DNA of 64,000 bases from CAWAND01 sp963727915 (GTDB lineage: Bacteria > Chloroflexota > Anaerolineae > Anaerolineales > E44-bin32): assembly GCA_963727915.1 (NCBI GenBank), contig CAVSID010000008.1:124001-188000 (forward strand), read 5' to 3'. Position numbers and translations under genes: made by a program. Shown here one piece after another: positions 8,027 to 17,650 of this stretch. The notes beneath the pieces were generated by a model. That model made no database searches. It saw only the letters and a program-made list of their open reading frames with translations, and was not told the origin of the DNA. Positions within the stretch are counted from its first letter, which is position 1, and each line of letters starts with the position of its first letter.

Positions 8027-8882
8027 TCAATCGGTGACGGCCAGCGGGGTTTCCTTGATTGAACCGTCGGCGGTGGCTTTTGCCTGGTACATCATCGCGT
8101 CGGCGCGCTCGGTCAGGCTTTCGATGGGGTCCGTCCCGTCCGAGAGTGCGATGCCGATGCTGGCGGTAATCCCCGGGGCATGACCGGCGGCGACCTGGTG
8201 TATCAGATCCTGCAATCGCTTGGCGGTGGCGCCGACCGAGATGGCCGAAACTGTAGAGAGGACCACCACGAATTCATCGCCTCCCACCCGGCCGACGATG
8301 TCGGTGGCGCGCACGGCCTGCTTCAAACTCCGTCCCATATCCCTCAATAAGGCATCCCCGGCGGCATGGCCCATCGAAATCGTTGATCGACTTGAAATGG
8401 TCCAGGTCGATGTACACGACGGCGATCTCATACGCCTGCCGCTGGGCGCGCGCCAGCTCGAGCCGAAGGGCCTGGTCGAAGGCGCGGCTGTTCAGCAGGC
8501 CGGTCAGGTGGTCGACCTGGGCCAGCTCGCTCTGGCGCTCGTAAGACGTCTTCAGGGAAGAGAGCAACAAACCGATGATGGAGAAAAACCCGAAGCGGAC
8601 GGCGCTGTTCCACACCAGCACCGCCGGGGCCAACTCCGCCGGGGCGTAGGTCACATTCACTAGGTACCAGGTCACAGCCGAGAGCGCAGCCCCCAATAAC
8701 CCAGCCCGGCCCGAGAGGTACCAGGCCAGCAGCGCCACCGGGACTACGTAGAATAGGCCCAGCGAGAGGAAGTAGCCGGTAACGAAATCGGCATAGCCAA
8801 TCAGCAGGACCAGCAGGATGGCTAGGACGGCGATCGTCCGTCGAGACAGGGAGTTCAAGAATCGCAGGCTCAGCGATGGCAT
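8027..8882 (-). CDS. Membrane-anchored GGDEF diguanylate cyclase, frameshifted
   Basis: The N-terminus (MPSLSLRFLNSLSRRT) is followed by four to five membrane helices, including SLGLFYVVPVALLAWYLSG. Then comes the cyclase domain: LTGLLNSRAFDQAL, IDLDHFKSINDF and, after a one-base indel near 8375, GHAAGDALLRDMG and the intact GRVGGDEF catalytic loop. ADAMMYQAK ends the domain in the usual way. It would make cyclic di-GMP from two GTP. The RxxD inhibitory site is not obvious. Without the indel correction the gene appears as two overlapping pieces. Confidence 0.82.
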
Positions 8883-9283
8883 AGGGCGATCTCCGCTCCC
8901 CCGGACGCCCCCGGGGGACGTAGGGTCTGGGCCCATTCTACGCCTCGGACGGCGCGAAGCGAAACGGTTGACGTCTGCCCGTCGTTTGTCCGCCTGCGGT
9001 GCTTACCTTCAGGATCGGGCTGCCTCAGCCGGTGTCAGGCGGCTCCCGGTGCCTAGCGGTGGGTGGCCTGGCCCACCAGCACGCTGCGGGATAGAGGCAG
9101 AGCGACGAAGATGCATTATCGTCACATCCTCGCCGAGGCGCACCTTTCGGCAGGGCGGCAATCCGAATCAAAGATAGGGCCAATATCGCCGGCGCGATCT
9201 CTCCAAATGCCCCCTCTCCGGCACCGGTTTGGGGGCATAATAGTCAGGTAGCCACCGTACACGGCTTCGCACCCGGAGTCCGC
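8883..9283. other. Divergent intergenic region
   Basis: About 400 bases between the GGDEF gene and the ABC ATPase gene. A CATAAT at 9233-9238 could be the -10 of the ATPase gene, 45 bases before its ATG, but no matching -35 is seen. No gene or repeat recognised. Confidence 0.4.
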
Positions 9284-10204
9284 ATGCCCCCCGCCATTCA
9301 AACCCACGATCTCGCCAAGTCCTACGGCCCCACCCGGGCCGTCAAAGGATTCTCGCTGCGCGTCGAGCCGGGGGAGATCTACGGCTTCCTGGGGCTCAAC
9401 GGGGCTGGCAAGACCACCACCATCCGCATGCTGCTGGGGATGATTTCGCCCTCCGCCGGGGAGGCGGAGGTGCTGGGGCAGACGGTCCGGCCGGGCAGCG
9501 GCCCGTGGGAATCGGTCGGCTACCTGGTCGAGAACCCGACCGCCTACGGCGATCTCAGCGTGCGCGAGAACCTGGAATCCGTCCGCCGACTGCGCCCGGG
9601 CCTGCCGCCGGACACGGTCGAGGCGGCCATCGACCGCTTCGGCCTGACCCCCTATGCCCGCCGCCGCGCCAAGGCGCTCTCCCATGGCAACATGCAGCGC
9701 CTGGGGCTGGCGCGGGCGATGCTGCACGAGCCCCAGCTGCTGATCCTGGACGAGCCGGCCAACGGGCTGGACCCTTCCGGGATCGTCGAGATCCGGGAGC
9801 TGCTGCGCGGGCTGGTCCACGAGCGCGGTGTGACGGTCTTCATGTCAAGCCACATCCTGGCCGAGGTGGCCCGTATGGCGGACCGGGTGGGGATCATCCA
9901 CCACGGCCGCCTGATCCGCCAGTTGGACGTAGCTGAGCTGGAGGCGGAGCGCCAACGGCGGCTGGTGGTGCGGGCGGCGGATCTGGACGCCGCAGCCGCT
10001 TCGCTGCGGGCCGCCTGGTACGACGACGTGCACCTGGGGGAAGCCGCGCTCATCCTGGACGGGGAGGAGGCGCTGGCCCACCCCGAGCAGGTGGCGCTGC
10101 GCCTGGCCGAAGCCGGCCACCCGCCGACCCATTTGGCGGTGGAAGAAGAGGATTTGGAGAGCTACTTCCTGCGTCTGATCGGCGAGCCGGAGGGGGCGCC
10201 ATGA
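9284..10204 (+). CDS. ABC transporter ATP-binding protein (BcrA/CcmA type)
   Basis: A 306-residue nucleotide-binding subunit with Walker A GLNGAGKTTT (about residues 37-46), a signature region ALSHGNMQRLGLARAM and Walker B LLILDEPANGLD, with a following SSHIL switch. The signature is LSHGN rather than LSGGQ, as often found in antibiotic-export type ATPases. It is fused to a roughly 90-residue C-terminal extension typical of BcrA. It overlaps the permease gene by ATGA, so the two are translationally coupled and form one exporter. Substrate unknown. Confidence 0.92.
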   Translation: MPPAIQTHDLAKSYGPTRAVKGFSLRVEPGEIYGFLGLNGAGKTTTIRMLLGMISPSAGEAEVLGQTVRPGSGPWESVGYLVENPTAYGDLSVRENLESVRRLRPGLPPDTVEAAIDRFGLTPYARRRAKALSHGNMQRLGLARAMLHEPQLLILDEPANGLDPSGIVEIRELLRGLVHERGVTVFMSSHILAEVARMADRVGIIHHGRLIRQLDVAELEAERQRRLVVRAADLDAAAASLRAAWYDDVHLGEAALILDGEEALAHPEQVALRLAEAGHPPTHLAVEEEDLESYFLRLIGEPEGAP

Positions 10205-10986
10205 ACAACTTCAGCGGAGCGCTGTGGGGCGAGGTGCGCAAGTTCCGCCGCTCGAAGATATTGTGGCTGACAGCCATCGGCTTCGAGCTGGTCCCGGCGG
10301 CCGGCGCCCTGTTCATGCTGATCCTGAAGAACCCCCAATGGGCGATGCAGGCGGGGATCATCAGCACCAAGGCCCGCCTGCTGGCCGGCACCGCCGATTG
10401 GCCCAGCTACCTGGCGCTGATGGAGCAGGCCATCGGCGCCGCCGGCATCGTCGTCTTCAGCCTGATCATGGTCTGGATTGTCGGCCGTGAATACGCCGAG
10501 CGCACCGCCGCCGACCTGATGGCGCTGCCCACTCACCGCTCGACGATCGTGCTGGCCAAATTCACCGTGGTCTTCGTCTGGTCAGCGGTGTTGGTGGTGC
10601 TGGTTATGGGGGTCGGATTAGCGATAGGCGCCGCCCTCGACCTGCCGTCGGCTTCCGCCGATCTGCTCCGCCAGTGGGCCGTGGCCACGCCGGTGGCTGC
10701 GCTGCTGACGATCCTGCTGGTGACGCCCTTCGCCTGGCTGGCCAGCGTCAGCCGCGGCTACCTGGGCGCCGTGGGAGGGATCTTCCTGGCCATGATCCTG
10801 GCGCAGCTGACATCGATCATCGGCCGGGGCGAATTCTTCCCCTGGGCGATCCCGGTGTTATACACCGGCGCCGCCGGGCCAGACACGGTCATTGGGCCGG
10901 TCAGCTTCGCCATCGTGGTCCTCACCAGCCTGGCCGGGCTGGCCGGCACACTCTGGTACTGGGCACGCGCCGACCAGATCGTCTGA
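10201..10986 (+). CDS. ABC-2 type permease
   Basis: A 261-residue membrane protein with six predicted spans. The N-terminus MNNFSGALWGEVRKFRRSKI is the usual cytoplasmic lead-in of ABC-2 permeases. Spans include GIVVFSLIMVWIVGREYAER, with the characteristic cytoplasmic GREYAERT segment, and VVFVWSAVLVVLVMGVGLAI. It overlaps the ATPase stop by 4 bases and is clearly its partner. The gene ends about 100 bases before the palindrome at 11089 and the convergent acyltransferase. Confidence 0.88.
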   Translation: MNNFSGALWGEVRKFRRSKILWLTAIGFELVPAAGALFMLILKNPQWAMQAGIISTKARLLAGTADWPSYLALMEQAIGAAGIVVFSLIMVWIVGREYAERTAADLMALPTHRSTIVLAKFTVVFVWSAVLVVLVMGVGLAIGAALDLPSASADLLRQWAVATPVAALLTILLVTPFAWLASVSRGYLGAVGGIFLAMILAQLTSIIGRGEFFPWAIPVLYTGAAGPDTVIGPVSFAIVVLTSLAGLAGTLWYWARADQIV

Positions 10987-11088
10987 CCTCCCTTTCGACT
11001 ACGGCGGGAGCACAATTTGGGCCATCGCCACGGCTCAAGACCACCCCCCCTAGCTGCCTTTGCTCCGGGAGACCTCCAAGTCCGGCGC

Positions 11089-11106
11089 TTGTGAAATCCT
11101 TCACAA
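11089..11106. promoter_or_regulatory. Palindrome TTGTGAAATCCTTCACAA over a stop codon
   Basis: Perfect 7-base arms (8 with the flanking C and G). The last bases, TCA at 11101-11103, are the stop codon (TGA on the minus strand) of the acyltransferase gene. It lies between convergent genes. Confidence 0.6.
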
Positions 11107-11983
11107 GGACTTTGGCCCGCCGAAGGCGCTCAGGTGCTCGGCCATCAGTTCCCGCTCGCATTCGATGAGTGCCCCCAGGCGGCCGCCATCTCCGTCGGGC
11201 TCGCACAGCGTCTCGGCCGGTATCGGCGCCCCGAAGGACAAGCGCGGCGAGAGCAGCAGGCGGCCCGGGAGGAACAACTGCTGGAGCACCTGGCCGAACT
11301 CGACGATCCGCCGCCGGTCGAGCCGAGACCGACGCAGGAAGCGCAGCGGGCTGCGGGCCCAACCCGGCGAAAGCGTGTGGCTGACCACGCATGGCAGGAT
11401 GCACAAGTTCGCCACGCGGTCCATGAACAGCTCGATCGACCGCGACCAACCGGCCAGCTCGGCCGGCGCTTCTGGCGAGATCGCCGGGTCGGGGTCGATC
11501 AGGCCCGTACCGTAGAGCAGCAGCGCCCCGCCCGCCCGTAAGTGGCGCAGGCCCTGGCGCGCCGCCTACCGCGCGTTGGTTCGGGGTCGGGTTGAGGAAG
11601 ATGAAGCTCCGGCTGGCGTCCGGCAGGCGCTCCAAGAAGGGAATGTCGCTAACGATGACTCGCAGATCGCTCCGCCCCAGGCAGGATGCGATCACCAACG
11701 CGTCGTAGGTGCCCGGGTGGTTGGAGACCACCAGCAGCGGGCCGCCGCCAGGGACTCCCTCACGGCCGCGGGCCTCGATCGCCCGGCACCAGTTGGTCAG
11801 CGCCCCCGCGGCCGCCTGCGGCAGTCCCTGCACGGCGCACGCCCGGTCGAAGGCCCCGGCGATGGCCGCCAACTGCCGGATCGGCCGACCGAAGATCAGG
11901 CTCAGCCCTCGTCGGGCCCAGCCGCCTCTCGGCAGCCCAAGCGCAAAAGCGATTTCGTCGGCGAGAAGGTCAGTGGTTGCCAT
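11101..11983 (-). CDS. 1-acyl-glycerol-phosphate-type acyltransferase, frameshifted
   Basis: The N-terminal part from ATG 11983 contains GGPLLVVSNHPGTYDALVIA, the NHxxxxD acyltransferase motif. FIFLNPTPNQR follows, and after a one-base shift near 11565 the protein continues QGLRHLRAGGALLLYGTG, where the motif-III glycerophosphate-binding EG pair is replaced by YGTG. It ends LSAFGGPKSL at 11101. Such enzymes acylate lysophosphatidate or ornithine-type lipids. The loss of the usual FPEG motif makes the substrate uncertain. The stop codon is part of the 11089 palindrome. Confidence 0.7.
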
Positions 11984-12480
11984 GATGCCGTTGAGCCCAG
12001 CCGGATCCCATCATACGCCGGTTGGGATCCGCCGGCTACCAGCCGGCAACCAGCGCTGAGCGCTCCGCAGCCAGCAGATACCCGCTGGCACCTGGCTGCG
12101 AGCCAAGAAGACAATCGGAGGCGTGCGTCCGTTTCCTGGCATCCCAGCGCGACGTCGATCTCCCTCGGCGGATTGTCAGCCGGGCCTGCCGCCCTCCTGT
12201 CATTGGGAGCGAGCGCCTGCCCCATAATCACTTTGGGGAAGCGAGCGCGGCAATCGTTCCGTCAGGTCTCCACCAGCCGTTGGCTTACCCCACAAGAGCT
12301 TGGGACAGGTGGGCCCTTCAGCGCCTCGCCATGACGTGCAACGGAATGCCCCACTGCTGGCGCAAAGCGGCTCCGTCCTGCCATTGAGTGCTGAGCGTTG
12401 AGCACCGAGCTCTAAGCTCTGAGTATTGCGCCTCCTTCAGCCCCCTGCAAATCCTAACGAAACTGTAAGGTCCGCAACCC
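11984..12480. other. Intergenic region with nested inverted repeats
   Basis: Contains GCCGGCT-ACC-AGCCGGC (12031-12047) and GCAGCCAG (12067-12074) pairing with CTGGCTGC (12092-12099), with an alternative inner stem CCAGC/GCTGG. A heptamer repeat at 12383 is listed separately. No gene is seen in about 500 bases. Confidence 0.5.
12383..12424. repeat. Degenerate tandem heptamer repeat, six units
   Basis: Units ATTGAGT GCTGAG-C, GTTGAGC, ACCGAGC, TCTAAGC, TCTGAGT follow one another with period 7 and consensus NNTGAGC. The same unit (NNNGAGC) recurs at 40741, and a related one at 30031. Confidence 0.6.
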
Positions 12481-12508
12481 TTGACGATCCGCGGCGGCGC
12501 GGTATGAT
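12481..12508 (+). promoter_or_regulatory. Promoter of the MarR exporter locus
   Basis: TTGACG (12481-12486), a 16-base spacer and TATGAT (12503-12508) lie 45 bases before the marR ATG. An imperfect dyad, TTTCGGAACATTTCCAAA, follows at about 12518-12535 and could be the MarR operator; this second point is an inference. Confidence 0.65.
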
Positions 12509-12553
12509 CCGCTTTCGTTTCGGAACATTTCCAAACTGGGAATAAGTGACCCG

Positions 12554-13055
12554 ATGACCGATGACAGCTATGCCAGCCAATTCGCCGATCTGGTTCGGCA
12601 GGTGGTTCGCCTCAGGCAGCGCTTCCGCAGCGTGATGCCCGACGACATCGCCCGGATGCACGCGCACATCCGCGATCTGCTCCCCGAACCCAACCGGATG
12701 GACCGAGCCGACTACGACTTGCTTTACCGCGTCGGCTGCCTGATCGGTGAGGGCGAGGCGCCGATGACGATGGGCGAGCTGGCCTCGGCGGCCGAAATGC
12801 CGCTGAGCACCGCCACCCGACTGGTCGACACCCTGGTCGACAACGGCTACGCCGAGCGGCTGTCGGACCCCGACGACCGGCGCGTGGTGCGGGTCCAGTT
12901 CACAGGCACTGGCGCCGAGCTGTACCACACCCTGGACGAGCTGCTCCAGCAGCGGATCACGTCCATCCTGCGCGGCTTTTCCGACGAAGAATGCCAGGCG
13001 CTGCTGCGCCTGTCTACACAAGGTCCTGGACGCGCTGATGGAGGAAACGTCATGA
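12554..13055 (+). CDS. MarR-family regulator, frameshifted near the end
   Basis: Winged-helix protein of about 166 residues. The DNA-binding core is TMGELASAAEMPLSTATRLV, then DTLVDNGYAERLSDPDDRRV, the MarR wing with the DDRRV element. Near 13013 a one-base insertion throws the frame; removing it gives LLRLLHKVLDALMEETS and a stop at 13055, the normal amphipathic last helix. It is the first gene of exporter locus A and probably represses it, with the drug or lipid ligand unknown. Confidence 0.85.
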
Positions 13056-13091
13056 ACTCTCGGCGCCCGGTTTGAGGTCAAAGGAGTCCCC

Positions 13092-14217
13092 ATGCGACGG
13101 TTGAGAGCTTTGATGCGCAAGGAATTGACCCACATGCGGCATGACCCGCGCACGGTGATGATGATCTTGATCATGCCCATCCTGCAGCTGGTCCTGCTGG
13201 GTTACGCCGCCAATACCGACGTCAAGAACGTGGCGGCGGTGCTCTACGACCAGGATCAGAGCCAGGCCAGCCGAGAGCTGGTGGACGCCTTCCGCAACAC
13301 CGGCTTCTTCTCCATTGACTACGCCGCCTACACGTCGGACGACGTCAACCGTATGATCCAGTCCGGACAGGCGTCCGTGGGCATCATCATCCCGCCGGAC
13401 TACAGCCAGAACCTTACTGGCCGGCCGTTCGGCCCAGGTCGGGGTGCTGATCGACGGCTCCGATCCGACCGTGGCCGGGTCGGCCCTCTCGGCGGCTACG
13501 CTGGCGGGGCAAGCCCACGGCACCCAGCTCAGGTTGGAGCAGCTGGCCAAGGTTGGGGCCACCGGCGGAGCCTCGCCGGTCGATGTACGGACACGGGTGC
13601 TGTACAACCCGGACCTGGAGAGCAGCTACAACATGGTGCCCGGGTTGATCGCGCTGATCTTGATGATGACCACCATGAGCCTGACCTCGGCCGCCATCGT
13701 CAAGGAGCGCGAGCAGGGCACCATCGAGCAGCTCATCGTCACCCCCATCCGCAGCTGGGAATTGGTGATCGCCAAGATCACACCTTACGTCCTGGTCTCT
13801 ATGGCGGACGTCTTCATCATCCTGCTTGTGGGAACCTTTTGGTTCCGGGTGCCCATCCGTGGCAGCCTGCTCTTGCTGCTGGCGCTGACCGGCCTTTACC
13901 TGCTTCCCAACCTGGGAATCGGGTTGGTGGTATCGACCATCGCCAAAACCCAGCAACAGGCGCAGTTCATGGTCATGCCGGTCATGCTGCCCACCTTCAT
14001 GCTGTCCGGTTTTATCTTCCCAATTTCAACCCTGCCGATCGCTCTGCAAGCTGTGGCACGCATGCTTCCGGTGACCTACTTCCTGGTCATCGTGCGCAGC
14101 ATCGTGATCAAGGGGACGGGGTTGGATCTGCTCTTGCCCCAGGTGGGGGCGTTGACCGTGTTCTCGGTGTTGATGATCGCCATTGCCGCCTTGCGCTTCC
14201 GCAAGACGCTGGACTGA
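13092..14217 (+). CDS. ABC-2 permease of exporter locus A, frameshifted
   Basis: YbhS/YhhJ-like permease of about 375 residues. The N-terminus MRRLRALMRKELTHMRHDPR and first helix lead to a large external loop (NTDVKNVAAVLYDQDQSQAS), and a one-base shift lies near 13415 in that loop. The C-terminal frame carries five helices, the KEREQGTIEQLIVTPI coupling segment and ...PVTYFLVIVRSIVIKG before the last helix. AAAGGAG lies 8 nt before ATG 13092. It is followed 22 bases later by the HlyD subunit. E. coli-type systems have two permeases, but only one is present here. Confidence 0.85.
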
Positions 14218-14239
14218 GTCCGGAAAGAAAAGGTGACCC

Positions 14240-15506
14240 ATGAAGACCCTTCTGTCCTCCCGTAAGGCCCGTATCATCCTGATCGCCGTCCTGCTGGCGG
14301 CGGGCGCCAGCGCCGGCGGTTGGCACCTGTACAACCAGGCCTCGGCGGCGGCCGGAGCCACGCTGACAGCTTCCGGCACGATCGAAGCCACCATCACCAC
14401 CCTTTCGCCCCAACTGGGCGGCAAGGTGGCCAACGTCAGGGTCCAGGAAGGCGACGCCGTGCAGGCGGGCGATGTCTTGCTGCAACTGGACGACATGGGA
14501 CTTCGCGCCCAGCGCGCCAGCGTCGAGGCCGGCACCCAGGCGGCGACCGCTGCCGCCCAGGCGGAACTCGACGCCGCCGAGAAGGCCCTCAGCGATCTGC
14601 GGGACAACGCACCCATGGCCACTGCCAACGCCGAACTGGCGCTGGCCCAGGCCCGCAAAAATCTGGACGACGCCCAGAAGCGCAACACCTGGCAGCAGAC
14701 CGGCAACCGCGCCTCCAAGGACACCATCGACGCCACCGAAGCCAGGCTTACGCTGGCCAATGACACCGTCGACAAGGCACAGACGGCGCTCAACCATGTC
14801 AAGGACAAGGACATCAACGATCCAGTGCGCGCCCAGGCCGAGGCCAATCTGCAGGCCGCCAGGGAAGCGCGCGACACCCTTGTTCGTCTTCTGAGCTGGT
14901 ACAAGGGCTCGCCCACCACCGTCGATCAGGCCCTGCTCAACGCCCAGGTCAGCGTGGCCCAAGCGGCGGTGGATCAGGCGCAGAAGAACTACGACAAGGT
15001 CAAGAACGGTCCCGATCCGGAGGTGCTCCAACTGGCCGCCGACCAGGTCGTCCTGGCCCACGCCCATCTGACAAGCGCCAAGGCCCAGGGGGTCTCTCAG
15101 TTGAGGTCCATCGATCTGCAGCTGGATAAGCTGGAGATCAAGGCTCCCAGTTCGGGAGTGATCATGGCCCGCAACGTCGAGCCGGGCGAGACAATTCAGC
15201 CGGGTGCTTCGCTGTTCCAGATCGGCCAGCTGGCCGCGCTCGAGGTGACTGTCTACCTGCCGGAAGAGCAGTACGCGCGCGTCACCCCCGGCCAGCAGGC
15301 CCAAGTGCACGTCGACTCCTACCCGGACAAGACCTTCACCGCCACCGTGCTTGAGAATCGCCAACCAGGCGGAGTTCACCCCGCGCAATGTTTCAACGGT
15401 GGAGGGCCGCAAGGACACCGTCTACGGCATCCGCCTGAGCATCGAAAACCCGGAGATGGCGCTCAAGCCCGGCATGCCGGCCGACGTCACCTTCACCCAG
15501 AATTGA
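14240..15506 (+). CDS. HlyD-family membrane fusion protein of locus A, frameshifted
   Basis: About 420 residues. An N-terminal anchor (IILIAVLLAAGASAGG) is followed by a first half lipoyl motif (VQEGDAVQAGDVLLQLDD). A long coiled-coil hairpin rich in Ala/Gln/Asp spans about residues 90-280, and the second half motif is SSGVIMARNVEPGETIQPGA. A one-base shift near 15355 restores the family end IANQAEFTPRNV through GIRLSIENPEMALKPGMPAD, finishing at 15506. It is a clear paralogue of the lipoprotein at 39452, with long matching stretches such as NRASKDTIDATEARLTLAND. It connects the inner-membrane exporter to the outside. Confidence 0.87.
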
Positions 15507-15507
15507 G

Positions 15508-16464
15508 ATGGACGACGACATCCTGCTCAAGACGGAAGACCTGGTCAAGGACTACGACGGCCGGCTGGCGGTGAACGGGTTGAACCTGGAAGTCCGATCG
15601 GGCGAGATGGTCGGCCTGGTGGGCCCGGATGGCGCCGGCAAAACGACCACCATCCGCATGCTGTGCGGAGCCCTTAGTCCCACCAGCGGGCGGATGAAGG
15701 TGGCCGGGTATGACGTGCCGGCCCAGGTCGAACACGCCCGTGAGCACACCGGCTACCTGGCCCAGAACTTCAGCCTGTACGGTGACCTGACCGTGTCCGA
15801 AAATCTGCGCTTTTTCGGCGAAGTGTTCGACCTGGACAAAGACGAAATCGACCGCCGCGAGAAGCGCCTGCTCGAATTCGCCGGCCTGACGGCCTTCGCC
15901 AACCGCCCCGCCCGGGCGCTGTCGGGCGGCATGCAGAAGAAGCTCGGCCTGGCCACGGCGCTGATCCACGACCCCAAAGTCCTGCTGCTCGACGAGCCCA
16001 CCGGCGGCGTCGACCCGGTGGCGCGGCAGGAGTTCTGGCATCTGCTTATCGGGCTGCTGCGCAGCGGCTCGGCCGTGCTGGTGAGCACGCCCTACATGGA
16101 CGAGGCCATGCGTTTCAATCGGGTGATTTTCATGAACGAGGGCCGGGCTTTGTTGGAGGGCCGTCCGCGCCAGCTGATCCAACGGCTCAGCGGGAAGATC
16201 CTGGAACTGGACGCCACGCCGCAGGCGGCGGCCAGACCGGTGGCGCTGGCCGATCCGGAAGTTGAGGACGTGCAGTCGTTTGGCGAACAGCTCCACCTGC
16301 GGGTGGCAGACCCTGCCGGACCGCTGGCCCGGCTGCCGAAAGCGTTGGAGGCGGCCGGGGTGAAGCTGAACGACCTGAAGCCGGTCGAACCCACCCTGGA
16401 AGACGTGTTTATCCATTTGTTGGAGACGACGAGCAATGGCGACCAGTCCGCAGACAGCGATTAG
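15508..16464 (+). CDS. ABC exporter ATP-binding protein 1 of locus A
   Basis: 318 residues with Walker A GPDGAGKTTT (about residues 38-47), Q-loop YLAQNFSLYGDLTV, signature LSGGMQKKLGLA, Walker B VLLLDEPTGGVDP and a switch region that reads STPYMDEA in place of a His-containing switch. The last point suggests a degenerate site: the H-loop His is not obvious, as in YbhF-like N-terminal halves. It starts one base after the HlyD stop and overlaps the next ATPase by 29 bases. The two are separate versions of the halves fused in E. coli YbhF. Confidence 0.92.
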   Translation: MDDDILLKTEDLVKDYDGRLAVNGLNLEVRSGEMVGLVGPDGAGKTTTIRMLCGALSPTSGRMKVAGYDVPAQVEHAREHTGYLAQNFSLYGDLTVSENLRFFGEVFDLDKDEIDRREKRLLEFAGLTAFANRPARALSGGMQKKLGLATALIHDPKVLLLDEPTGGVDPVARQEFWHLLIGLLRSGSAVLVSTPYMDEAMRFNRVIFMNEGRALLEGRPRQLIQRLSGKILELDATPQAAARPVALADPEVEDVQSFGEQLHLRVADPAGPLARLPKALEAAGVKLNDLKPVEPTLEDVFIHLLETTSNGDQSADSD

Positions 16465-17389
16465 CGTCCACAACCTGACCAAGCGCTTCGGCGATTTCAC
16501 CGCCGTCGACCATGTCAGCTTCGAGGTCCTTCCGGGACAGGTCGTAGGCTACCTTGGCCCAAACGGCAGCGGCAAGACCACCACCATCCGCATGCTGTGC
16601 GGCTTGCTTGAGCCCAGCGAGGGCTCGGCCGAGGTAATGGGGGTGGACCTGATCCATCACCCGGAGCAGGTTAAGTCGAAGATTGGCTACATGTCGCAGA
16701 AGTTTTCCCTGTACAACGACCTGACGGTGATGGAGAATATCCGCTTCTACGCCGGGGTGTATGAGGTGCCGGAGGACGAGGAAGACGCCCGGGTGAACGA
16801 GGTGCTTAAGCTGGCCGGACTCGAGACGCGCACCAAGGCCACCGCCGCCGATCTATCCGGCGGCTGGCGCCAGCGGCTGGCGTTGGGCTGCGCCATCATC
16901 CACCGGCCGCCGCTGCTGTTCCTGGACGAGCCCACCAGCGGGGTCGACCCGGTGGCCCGGCGCGAATTTTGGGAGCTGATCTATGAGTTGGCCACTGGCG
17001 GCACGACGATCTTCGTCACCACACATTACATGGACGAGGCCGAACACTGCGGCCGGGTGGGCTTCATGCACGCTGGGCGTCTGCTGGCGTTCGACACACC
17101 GCGGGCGCTGAAGCGCGAATATCTCAAGGGCACTGCCTGGCTGCTGGAAGCCGATCCCCTGCTGGATGCCGTCGAGACCCTGAGCGGGCTGCCCGGCGTG
17201 ATCCAGGCGCGCATGCACGGCGACCGCGCCCTGGCCATCACCGCCCCCAACCAATGGACCGCCGCCAGCCTGACCGAGGCGCTTGGCCAGAAGGGCATCC
17301 GGGTCCCTGGAATCGAAGTCTCCGAGCCGACGCTGGAAGACGTCTTCACTTATCTGGCGCACCAAGGGTCCATCTCGTCCAGTTTGTGA
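16436..17389 (+). CDS. ABC exporter ATP-binding protein 2 of locus A
   Basis: 317 residues. Walker A GPNGSGKTTT, signature LSGGWRQRLALG, Walker B LLFLDEPTSGVDP and a complete switch His in FVTTHYMDEAEHC. It resembles the second half of YbhF and pairs with the degenerate ATPase just upstream as an asymmetric heterodimer. The ATG at 16436 is inside the previous gene, with GGAG 9-12 bases upstream, implying coupled translation. The stop codon TGA (17387-17389) is part of the palindrome 17384-17401. Confidence 0.92.
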   Translation: MATSPQTAISVHNLTKRFGDFTAVDHVSFEVLPGQVVGYLGPNGSGKTTTIRMLCGLLEPSEGSAEVMGVDLIHHPEQVKSKIGYMSQKFSLYNDLTVMENIRFYAGVYEVPEDEEDARVNEVLKLAGLETRTKATAADLSGGWRQRLALGCAIIHRPPLLFLDEPTSGVDPVARREFWELIYELATGGTTIFVTTHYMDEAEHCGRVGFMHAGRLLAFDTPRALKREYLKGTAWLLEADPLLDAVETLSGLPGVIQARMHGDRALAITAPNQWTAASLTEALGQKGIRVPGIEVSEPTLEDVFTYLAHQGSISSSL

Positions 17390-17401
17390 ATTATTTCACA
17401 A
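17384..17401. promoter_or_regulatory. Palindrome TTGTGAATTATTTCACAA over a stop codon
   Basis: Perfect arms of 7 bases, 9 with flanking T and A. TGA at 17387-17389 is the stop of the last gene of exporter locus A. The next plus-strand gene starts 250 bases further. Confidence 0.6.
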
Positions 17402-17650
17402 AACGGGTGGGCGACACCGGGGCGCCTCCCGGCTAGCTCCGTGGTCGGGCCATGCCCGCGTGCCGTTCCCATGCTCGGCGGGGGAGGCACCCTTACCGAG
17501 AGCGCCTCCGTCCCGGGCGGACGCTTTTGGGGGGTGCTAGAAACCTGAAATTCGGTGCTGGCGACGATCGGAGAAGCCGTCGTGTAAAATCTGGCAATTC
17601 ATCCAGGCGTCGAAAGACTGCATGAGCGCCCTACCCTCGGAAGACCAATC

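Noticed and set aside
12383..12424. CRISPR-like repeat
   Set aside because: Repeat unit of 7 bases without spacers; no cas genes in the window.
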